Shown here: one piece after another, positions 1-5,916 of the stretch | How the letters are laid out: the number at the start of each line of letters is the position of its first letter | How positions within the stretch are numbered: the first letter of the stretch is position 1 | Assembly (NCBI GenBank): GCA_039024295.1 | Contig: JBCDIQ010000252.1 | Span: 1 to 8,699 of the forward strand | Direction: 5' to 3' | From: JBCDIQ01 sp039024295 | Lineage (GTDB): Bacteria; Bacteroidota; Bacteroidia; J057 | DNA length: 8,699 nt | Program-made: the position numbers and the translations under genes | The notes under the pieces: generated by a model | What the model was told of the DNA's origin: nothing | The model's database searches: none | The model's input: only the letters and a program-made list of their open reading frames with translations

Positions 1-126
1 AAACGAGGCATCGTCTGATGAAACCGCCAAATCGCACGTAGCCACCAGCTGACATCCCGCGGCTGTTGCTATGCCTTTCACTTCCGCTATCACAGGTTGC
101 GGCAGACGAAGGCGTTTTCCTGAACC
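1..126 (-). pseudogene. Enoyl-CoA hydratase/isomerase (crotonase) fragment, 5'-truncated, running off the left edge
   Basis: The minus strand is open for 42 codons and reads GSGKRLRLPQPVIAEVKG followed by GIATAAGCQLVATCDLAVSS. This is the classic crotonase core that forms the second oxyanion-hole strand and helix of enoyl-CoA hydratases, closest in wording to the ECHDC3-like branch. Such enzymes hydrate or isomerise acyl-CoA thioesters in the cytoplasm. An in-frame TAA at 127-129 lies directly upstream. There is no start codon between it and the conserved core, and none of the roughly 90 N-terminal residues expected of the family, including the first oxyanion-hole segment, is found in the other minus-strand frames just upstream. 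I therefore read it as a gene that has lost its 5' half, or that sits at a rearrangement or assembly junction near 120-130. The rest lies outside the window. Family assignment is strong; pseudogene status is inferred. Confidence 0.6.
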
Positions 127-139
127 TTAATCCAGCCTC

Positions 140-382
140 ATGATGGAATTCCTCTCGCAAGCACCCCCATTTCTGGTCTTCTTTGCCGCCTTGGGGTTTA
201 CCGCTGCACTGGTGATTCCGTTCAGGATGCTGGTTCGCCTTCCCTGGGTAAGGCGGTTGTACCTCCGGGCACATGCACGGTCTTCCCAAATGGGAATTCT
301 ATTCTGGGTGTTATTTGCGACGTCTTATCTCTTGATTGCCTGGCTGATTTTTTGGGGATATGCGGTTGCTTATGGGTTTTAA
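140..382 (+). CDS. Small two-helix membrane protein of unknown function
   Basis: The 80-residue product has two clear hydrophobic segments, residues about 10-33 and 52-78. They are separated by a short basic loop rich in Arg (WVRRLYLRAHARSS), which by the positive-inside rule should face the cytoplasm. I do not recognise the family. The gene starts with two consecutive ATG codons (140 and 143), so the true start is ambiguous by one residue. It begins only 13 bases from the broken end of the crotonase fragment and reads away from it. No Shine-Dalgarno sequence and no clear Bacteroidota promoter are visible upstream. The strongly alternating hydrophobic and basic composition makes a chance reading frame unlikely, but the short length keeps confidence moderate. 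Confidence 0.5.
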   Translation: MMEFLSQAPPFLVFFAALGFTAALVIPFRMLVRLPWVRRLYLRAHARSSQMGILFWVLFATSYLLIAWLIFWGYAVAYGF

Positions 383-473
383 TGGTCTAACCACCTGTAA
401 CCAACAAAAGCAAGTTTTGCGAAAATTAGGATGAGCAAATGATGTTGTACCACCTATCCCAGCTTGGAGAGCC

Positions 474-508
474 CTAAACAAAAACAGCAGGAGTTGCCCC
501 CTGCTGTT
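474..508 (-). terminator. Rho-independent terminator of the VWA-domain gene
   Basis: AACAGCAGG (483-491) pairs perfectly with CCTGCTGTT (500-508) across an 8-base loop. Read on the minus strand, the stem is followed by a T-rich tract (TTTTTGTTT, complement of about 474-484). It lies about 27 bases beyond the stop codon of the minus-strand gene that ends at 535. Confidence 0.75.
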
Positions 509-534
509 CGATTTACCTACCGCTTCCACACACA

Positions 535-1716
535 TCATTTAAATTCGTAAGCCTTCTTTTCGGCTTGGAGCTTTACGGCTTTTAGCATCACGGAGTCCAG
601 ACTCTGGCCACCAGATTCCTTGCGCTCCTGCTCGGCTACATAGGCTTTCCGCTGGGCACTGAGGGCCTTGATTTCTGCTTGGACTTGCATACGTTTGGCT
701 TTGGCCTTCATGATTGCAGCTTTGCGCTCTGCTGCATTCATTTGCTGAAGGGAATCAGGAAGCGTTTCAGTTTGGACCTTTTCCCAATCAAATGCTTTGT
801 CGTCACATGCATCTACCAGGTCCCAGTGGGCATTTTTGTATAAGCGAGAGCCCTTGGAAATGGCGCGCTTGGCAGCATTCCCTGAGTGCAAACTAGCAGC
901 CTTAGAATCTTCGGCTACCTGACGTTGCTTGCAAACTGCTCCCTGATTCCCATAAGGAATATAGGTCTCATTGAGTTGCTGGTTCAGCTGAGATAATTGC
1001 TGGTCATAAGGAGTTGCCACATGGACGGTCTGCTGGTTGTGGTCTATCGACATAAATTCACCTCCTGCCAGCAAAGCCCCTTGCTGCCACATGCCATTGA
1101 TACCTGTCATCGCTTCTCCACAAAAAATGGTGTTAATCACAATGTCACGTGATTTAGCATCCTGGCAAGCCTGCTGAAAGTTTACAGGTCCCTGGGTAAA
1201 AGGCTCATTTCCTGCAATGAACACAATGCGTAAATCTCCTTCTCCATCCGCCCAGGCAAGCTCATTGAGGGATTTTTGAATTACTTGCCCGCAATATTCA
1301 TTGCTTCCAGTTGTGCTTAAGCTGAACAATTCCTCTGAGATACGGTCCAGGTCTTCGGTAAATGGGGTCAGTTGAATGGCATAGGAATGATCTTCGTAAG
1401 AATTAGCATTCCCATAGGTGTAAAGGGCGATTTGTAAATCGGGCTGCTGGCCGCCTTGCTGCGCCACAGCAAGTTCATTCACGATGTTCCACAATTGTGC
1501 TTTCGCCTGTTCCAACAAGCCTTGCATGCTGCCGCTCACATCCAGTAACAACGCAACCTGAATTTGTGAAGATTCCATTGCTACAGGCGTTGCAGCTGCC
1601 ATTTCTTCAGTTGGGGTAGGTGCAGGCTCCCAAATTCGGGCCCACATAAATTTACTGGCAAATACAATGGCAAGTACAAAAGGAATGAAAGCGAGTTTAG
1701 GGAGGATACGTTTCAT
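535..1716 (-). CDS. Membrane-anchored VWA-domain protein
   Basis: I place the start at the ATG at 1716 (393 residues). It begins a normal signal-anchor (MKRILPKL, then hydrophobic residues 9-24), whereas the reading frame open further upstream to 1794 adds 26 residues unlike a leader. A Pro/Thr/Glu-rich linker (31-50) leads into a von Willebrand factor A domain (about 52-235) with the metal-ion-dependent adhesion site motif DVSGS at 59-63 and candidate MIDAS threonines at 135-136 (STTGSNE). The strand that usually carries the third MIDAS motif (TDG-type) reads IAGNEPF here (167-173), without the Asp. The C-terminus (about 325-393) is a highly charged, Lys/Glu/Ala-rich likely coiled coil. The domain is expected outside the cytoplasmic membrane as a ligand- or protein-binding module. 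It is a lone gene, divergent from the sensor kinase, with its own terminator. The specific function is unknown. Confidence 0.85.
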   Translation of the reverse strand: MKRILPKLAFIPFVLAIVFASKFMWARIWEPAPTPTEEMAAATPVAMESSQIQVALLLDVSGSMQGLLEQAKAQLWNIVNELAVAQQGGQQPDLQIALYTYGNANSYEDHSYAIQLTPFTEDLDRISEELFSLSTTGSNEYCGQVIQKSLNELAWADGEGDLRIVFIAGNEPFTQGPVNFQQACQDAKSRDIVINTIFCGEAMTGINGMWQQGALLAGGEFMSIDHNQQTVHVATPYDQQLSQLNQQLNETYIPYGNQGAVCKQRQVAEDSKAASLHSGNAAKRAISKGSRLYKNAHWDLVDACDDKAFDWEKVQTETLPDSLQQMNAAERKAAIMKAKAKRMQVQAEIKALSAQRKAYVAEQERKESGGQSLDSVMLKAVKLQAEKKAYEFK

Positions 1717-1829
1717 GGTGGATGAATTTGTTAGGTAGAAAAATGAAAATTGATTTACAGTAAGAGGGGACATAAGGGGTGTTTCCATACCCAAGCTTAC
1801 GCATATTCTTTTGGCGGAATTTTACCAAT

Positions 1830-1860
1830 GAGCCAGGAGTTCATTTGACCGAGCCAGGAG
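1830..1860. promoter_or_regulatory. Pair of 10-bp direct repeats, candidate operator
   Basis: GAGCCAGGAG occurs at 1830-1839 and again, identical, at 1851-1860, a period of exactly 21 bp (two DNA turns). The pair lies between the divergent VWA and sensor-kinase genes, about 130 bp before the kinase start. LytTR-family regulators generally bind two direct repeats of about 9 bp with this period, and the adjacent operon encodes one. The repeat sequence itself does not obviously match published LytTR consensus sites, so the assignment rests on spacing and position. Confidence 0.4.
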
Positions 1861-1988
1861 GTTGGATGCCTTTTTCAAGTTGTCAGAATTGGGGGAGAAA
1901 TTGGGTAGCTGAGCATTTCACTTGAAGAGAATTATGTATTATTGGGTAAATCTCCTTCGTTGAATTTACGAAAGCACTGTACATACTT

Positions 1989-3959
1989 GTGAAATCCATC
2001 CGTTCATACCTCCTGCTTATTGGCCTCCTGATACTTTTGGGGATAGGAACCCCCATAGCTGTTTTGGGGCAGAAGAAGTTGGACAAAAAAGAACGGACTT
2101 ATAAGCTTCCCCCAGTTCCCAGAAAACAAGGTAAAGCTCCCAGCAAAGGGGCAGATGTTTTTGATTTACTCAATCAGGCCCATCAGCAGGTACAGAAGAA
2201 CCCCGGGAAGGCCCTACAGAAAGTTCAAAAAGCCCTCAGGCTAAGCTTCGCAGAGAAAAATCCCCGAGGACAGGCGTATGCTTATAACAGCCTTGGGGCG
2301 ATCAATTACGGACTCAGTCGGTATGAAGAGTCCATCAGGAATTATAGCAAGGCACTGGACCTGTTTCAGCGGTTAGACGAACCGGCAGGACTGTACCACG
2401 CCCAACGGCAATTGCCTCGTGCATACGATGGAGCTGAAAACTACGATCAGGCACTGGAAGCCTATTTTGTGTTTTTGGAAGTTGCTCGTTCCTCCAATGC
2501 CACCGAAGATGTGATTGCCACCCAGCGGCACATTGCCCGGATATATTACAACCTGGGCAAATATGAACTGGCCTTACAACGATACGAAACGGCCCTCCAA
2601 TTGGAAAAATCACAGGAAAATCCCGCGGGGGTCGTCACAGGGTGTAATGAAATTGGTCGGGTGTATGCCAGACTGAACGATACGGCTCAAGCACTTGCCA
2701 ACTACAGACAGGCTGCGGAAGTGGCCCAACGTTCCGGGATTGGACTCACAGGGGAGGCATTTGAAAACATCAGTCAAATCTACCGTCAAAATCAGAACTA
2801 CAGCCAGGAACTCAATACCCGGCAGCAGGCAATTGAAAGCACCCGTTCGCTCGGGGATAAAAAGGCAGAGGCCTACAACAGCCTGGAGGTTGCGCGCTTG
2901 CTGTTGGCCCAAAACAATTCGGACGAAGCCATCCCTTACCTGAAAAACAGCATCAACCTGACCAGTGAGTTAGGAGAGTTGGAAGATAAAGGAGAAGCTT
3001 ACGGTGCCTTGGCAGAGGCGTATGAGCAGCAAGGAGATTTTGAAAAAGCCCTTACCAGCCTCAAGCAGCAAAAGGCAGTGGAGGATACCCTACAGTTGGC
3101 CATCTTATCGGAAGTCAATGCGCGCGAAAACCTGAGCCGCGAACTGGACCGTCAGGAAGCGGCTATCCAAGCTTTGGAACAGCAGCAGGCATTGCATGAA
3201 TCGGAAATGCAGCAACAACGGTTGATCACCGCCCTTTCCCTGGGAGCCATCGCCATTTTGCTGGTTTCGGGATTCTTCGTGCTGCGTTCACACCGGGCCC
3301 GCCGAAGGGCCAACCAGTTGCTTGCCCTCAAATCCCTTCGTAGCCAGATGAATCCGCATTTTATCTTCAATTCCTTAAATTCGGTCAACAGCTTTATTTC
3401 CAAGCAAGATGAACGGGCAGCAAACCGATATTTATCTGCCTTTTCTCGTCTCATGCGCCAGGTGATGGAGCACAGCAGCCATGAGTTTGTCTCATTGATG
3501 AGTGAGTTGGAAGTCCTTCGGCTGTACCTGGAGTTGGAGCATGTGCGGTTTCAAGACAAATTTGATTATGAAATAGAGTTGGACCCAGGCCTCAACCCAG
3601 AAGAAATTCAGATTCCCCCTATGCTGGTGCAGCCCTATCTGGAAAATGCCATCTGGCACGGGCTTCGCTACAAGGAAGCCCCTGGAAATTTAACGCTGAG
3701 GTTCACCCGCGAGCAGGAATTCCTCGTGGCAACCATCGAGGATGATGGGATTGGACGAAAGCTTTCGCAGGAGCTGAAAACAAAAAATCAACGAACCCAT
3801 CGATCAGAGGGACTCCGTATTACCGCCGAGCGTCTACGCCTGTTGAACGAATTGTACAAAACCCAACTGGAGGTTACCCTGGAGGATGTTTATCCTGAAA
3901 GGCAACATACCGGTACGCGTGTAACCCTGAAAGTCCCTTATCAAATTCCCGAGCCATGA
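1989..3959 (+). CDS. TPR-containing sensor histidine kinase, LytS/His_kinase (PF06580) type
   Basis: The 656-residue protein starts at a GTG, supported by the signal peptide that follows at once (residues 1-28, basic start, Leu/Ile-rich core, cleavage near VLGQ). Residues about 53-370 form tandem tetratricopeptide repeats (for example AYNSLGAINYGLSRYEESIRNYSKAL in part, RIYYNLGKYELALQRYETAL, AYEQQGDFEKAL). They are followed by a Gln/Glu-rich coiled coil (375-410) and one membrane helix (412-432). The kinase part has the LytS-type H-box NPHFIFNSLNS with the phosphoacceptor candidate His457, the N-box VQPYLENAIWHG (Asn553) and the ATP-binding EDDGIGR (584-590). The predicted topology puts the TPR sensor in the periplasm and the kinase in the cytoplasm. 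The stop codon overlaps the start of the LytTR regulator in ATGA, so the two are translationally coupled and probably form one signalling pair. The signal sensed is unknown. Confidence 0.93.
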   Translation: MKSIRSYLLLIGLLILLGIGTPIAVLGQKKLDKKERTYKLPPVPRKQGKAPSKGADVFDLLNQAHQQVQKNPGKALQKVQKALRLSFAEKNPRGQAYAYNSLGAINYGLSRYEESIRNYSKALDLFQRLDEPAGLYHAQRQLPRAYDGAENYDQALEAYFVFLEVARSSNATEDVIATQRHIARIYYNLGKYELALQRYETALQLEKSQENPAGVVTGCNEIGRVYARLNDTAQALANYRQAAEVAQRSGIGLTGEAFENISQIYRQNQNYSQELNTRQQAIESTRSLGDKKAEAYNSLEVARLLLAQNNSDEAIPYLKNSINLTSELGELEDKGEAYGALAEAYEQQGDFEKALTSLKQQKAVEDTLQLAILSEVNARENLSRELDRQEAAIQALEQQQALHESEMQQQRLITALSLGAIAILLVSGFFVLRSHRARRRANQLLALKSLRSQMNPHFIFNSLNSVNSFISKQDERAANRYLSAFSRLMRQVMEHSSHEFVSLMSELEVLRLYLELEHVRFQDKFDYEIELDPGLNPEEIQIPPMLVQPYLENAIWHGLRYKEAPGNLTLRFTREQEFLVATIEDDGIGRKLSQELKTKNQRTHRSEGLRITAERLRLLNELYKTQLEVTLEDVYPERQHTGTRVTLKVPYQIPEP

Positions 3960-4711
3960 GCCAGACATTAGATGCCATTTTGGTGGAGGATGAGGCCGCC
4001 AGCCGTGAAACTCTGCGAAATTACCTCAGTCGGTATTGCCTGCAGGTAAACCTGCTTGCGGAAGCAGAAAATGTTGCTCAGGGGCTCAAAGCGATCCATA
4101 CCCATCAGCCAGACTTGGTCTTTCTAGATGTGGAGATGCCCTTCGGAAATGCTTTTGACTTATTGGAACAAGTTGAAAACCTTTCCTTTGAAACTGTTTT
4201 TGTCACTGCCTTCAGTCACTACGCCTTAAAAGCCCTGAATGCGAGTGCTTGTCATTATCTGCTTAAACCCATTGACATTGATGAATTGGTGCTGGCAGTG
4301 GAGAAAGTTCAGGAACGCATCCAGCAGCAGGCAGATCTCTTGCCCACCCAGATTTTGCTGGAAAACCTCCACCAGCAGCAGCAACAATCTCAAAAGCTCG
4401 TCCTGCCTGTCCTAGAGGGCTTCGAATTGATCAAGGTGGAACAAGTCATCCGCTGCCAGGCTAATGGGAACATGACCGATTTTTTCCTGACAGACGGGAC
4501 CCATCGCCTCATCTGCCGAACCCTGAAATTCTACGATGAAATACTTACTGACTGTGGATTCATGCGGGTACACAAATCCCATTTGGTCAACCTGAACTAC
4601 GTAACGGGCTACAAACGGGGGAAAGGCGGGCAACTCAGTTTGGGTGAGCACCATCAGGTTGAGGTTGCTCCAAGTAAAAAAGCAGCACTGATGGCTTGGC
4701 TACAAGGGTAG
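3956..4711 (+). CDS. LytTR-family response regulator
   Basis: The 251-residue regulator has an N-terminal receiver domain (about 6-122) with the acidic pair Glu11/Asp12, phosphoacceptor Asp58 in LVFLDVEMP, Thr84 in FVTAF and Lys104 in LLKPI. All key receiver residues are present, so phosphorylation by the upstream kinase is expected. A Gln-rich linker (138-146) leads to a C-terminal LytTR DNA-binding domain (about 148-248) with the family's typical FMRVHKSHLVNLNYV segment (203-217). The ATG overlaps the kinase stop codon by four bases (ATGA). Regulators of this family activate or repress target promoters through paired direct repeats. The nearest such pair is at 1830-1860, upstream of this operon, which suggests autoregulation or control of the divergent VWA gene. 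Confidence 0.94.
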   Translation: MSQTLDAILVEDEAASRETLRNYLSRYCLQVNLLAEAENVAQGLKAIHTHQPDLVFLDVEMPFGNAFDLLEQVENLSFETVFVTAFSHYALKALNASACHYLLKPIDIDELVLAVEKVQERIQQQADLLPTQILLENLHQQQQQSQKLVLPVLEGFELIKVEQVIRCQANGNMTDFFLTDGTHRLICRTLKFYDEILTDCGFMRVHKSHLVNLNYVTGYKRGKGGQLSLGEHHQVEVAPSKKAALMAWLQG

Positions 4712-4741
4712 GAAGCAAGCTTGTTACCGTTTAAACAATTA

Positions 4742-4792
4742 TGCGAATAAGGATATGGCGGAAAATTATTCCATCCTATATCTCTTTTCGCA
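4742..4792. repeat. Imperfect long inverted repeat in the 3' region of the response regulator
   Basis: TGCGAATAAGGATAT (4742-4756) can pair with ATATCTCTTTTCGCA (4778-4792), 12 of 15 positions complementary, around an AT-rich loop. It lies in the non-coding gap between the convergent regulator and FKBP genes, just before an A-rich run and the stronger terminator. It may be a transcript-end stabilising hairpin; this is inferred from pairing only. Confidence 0.35.
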
Positions 4793-4807
4793 ATGCATAA
4801 AAAAACA

Positions 4808-4837
4808 AAAAACGCCCCCTTTGGAGGGGACGTTTTT
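4808..4837. terminator. Bidirectional rho-independent terminator between convergent genes
   Basis: AAAAACG (4808-4814) pairs with CGTTTTT (4831-4837). Inside a single C/A mismatch, CCCC (4816-4819) pairs with GGGG (4826-4829), closing a 6-base loop. The GC core flanked by A and T runs works in both directions. It serves the response-regulator operon from the left and the FKBP gene ending at 4858 from the right. Confidence 0.85.
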
Positions 4838-4857
4838 GTATGTGTAGAAAGGTTTTG

Positions 4858-5805
4858 TTATTCCTTTTCTTTGATGTCTAGTAACTCTACGTCGAAGATC
4901 AACAATGCACTGGGACCAATGTTATTGCCACTCCCCATTTCACCGTAGGCCAGATCAGAAGGAATGTACAATTGCCACTTCGCACCGGTTTTCATAAGCT
5001 GCAGGGCTTCTGTCCATCCACGAATCACGCCCCCCACGGGAAACTCTGCTGGCGTGCCTCTTTCGTAAGAGCTATCAAATTTGGTTCCGTCCAGCAGACG
5101 CCCTTCATAGTGAACGACCACTACATCATCTGCTGAAGGGCTGTTACCTGTTCCTGCACGCTCAACCTTGTACTGAAGGCCACTTGCAGTGGTCTGTACC
5201 CCTTCTTGGGTTCCATTTTCTTTCAGGAAAGCCATGCCCTCAGCCTTGTTCTTGAGGCCCTGTTCTGCACGAAGCTGCTCCATGCGCTGCTGCATACGTG
5301 TCTGCAGGGAATTCAGCTGCTGAACAACCGAAGCACTGTCCAGTTTTGGCGTATCTGCCAAACGGTCGTCATACCCAGCTTTTACCGCATCACTGTTCAT
5401 GGTAAGATCAATATTTTTCACCCGGTCGGCCAGGTCTACCCCTATCGCATAGGAAAGTGAATCATTGCTCACATTGATGCTGTCCAGGTTAACAGTTCTT
5501 TCTCCACGTTGCATGGCGATTTGAACCTGGATGCCAAATGCATTGATAAACTGTAGGGCATCCGGACCAGCCATGTAGGCAGATTCTGCCAGCAATTCAT
5601 CAAAGCCCCTCTTAAGTTCGTCAGAATTAAGCGTCACACCGATATTGCCAAAATTACGGGACATTTCCATCCCAATGGCGTAAGAGGCACTGTCAACCGT
5701 ATTTTCTAGAGACATACTGCCTCCCTTTCCGCCGTTTTCCCCACATCCAGTCCAAATAAAAAGACTTACAATCAGGGCCAGCAGAAACATTGAAGATTTG
5801 TACAT
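4858..5805 (-). CDS. FKBP-type peptidyl-prolyl cis-trans isomerase lipoprotein with doubled N-terminal domain
   Basis: The start is the ATG at 5805 (315 residues), which opens a lipoprotein signal: MYKSSMFLLALIVSLFIWTG followed by Cys21 as the lipidation site. The longer frame to 6366 is antisense readthrough of guaB. After a Gly-rich tether (22-30) come two related FKBP_N-like segments, DSASYAIGMEMSRNFG (39-54) and DSLSYAIGVDLADRVK (115-130), each followed by a NSDxxKxGxDxxLA helix. A Gln/Arg-rich coiled coil (158-198) connects to the FKBP domain (about 222-312). That domain keeps the pocket residues Tyr233 (VHYEG), Phe243/Asp244 (TKFDSS), Val260/Ile261 and Trp264 (GGVIRGW), Tyr287 (AYGE) and Phe304. 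The family, which includes Mip and FkpA, folds proteins in the periplasm as dimers through the N-terminal domain. This enzyme should be membrane-tethered and active. It is divergent from guaB. Confidence 0.92.
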   Translation of the reverse strand: MYKSSMFLLALIVSLFIWTGCGENGGKGGSMSLENTVDSASYAIGMEMSRNFGNIGVTLNSDELKRGFDELLAESAYMAGPDALQFINAFGIQVQIAMQRGERTVNLDSINVSNDSLSYAIGVDLADRVKNIDLTMNSDAVKAGYDDRLADTPKLDSASVVQQLNSLQTRMQQRMEQLRAEQGLKNKAEGMAFLKENGTQEGVQTTASGLQYKVERAGTGNSPSADDVVVVHYEGRLLDGTKFDSSYERGTPAEFPVGGVIRGWTEALQLMKTGAKWQLYIPSDLAYGEMGSGNNIGPSALLIFDVELLDIKEKE

Positions 5806-5880
5806 GGTAACTTGGTATATATTCTTGTAGTTGAGGGGCAAAGGTGAGGAAAAATCTGCAAAAAATCTGGTTTTTCTTCG

Positions 5881-5888
5881 TATCTTTG
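5881..5888 (+). promoter_or_regulatory. Bacteroidota -7 promoter element of guaB
   Basis: TATCTTTG matches the Bacteroidota -7 consensus TAnnTTTG perfectly. It lies 28 bases before the preferred guaB start at 5917, placing the transcription start near 5893. No strong -33 TTTG is present at the usual spacing; the closest is TCTG at 5855-5858. Confidence 0.6.
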
Positions 5889-5892
5889 TCCG

Positions 5893-5915
5893 GCAAATAT
5901 GCTCAACATATTTGC
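5893..5915 (+). promoter_or_regulatory. Perfect 9-bp inverted repeat in the guaB leader (hairpin or operator)
   Basis: GCAAATATG (5893-5901) and CATATTTGC (5907-5915) are perfect complements around the 5-base loop CTCAA. The repeat begins where transcription should start and ends one base before the ATG at 5917. It can therefore act as an mRNA hairpin that covers the whole leader or as an operator palindrome overlapping the transcription start. There is no T run, so it is not a terminator. Confidence 0.6.
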
Positions 5916-5916
5916 T

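Noticed and set aside
1937..1944. TATTATTG as the -7 promoter element of the sensor kinase.
   Set aside because: It has one mismatch to TAnnTTTG and no -33 element at the right distance, which is too weak to call.
5893..5915. PurR-type operator at the guaB palindrome.
   Set aside because: The arms share GCAAA/TTTGC with the E. coli PurR box, but the 23-bp length and central bases do not fit, and I know of no PurR of that type to expect here.
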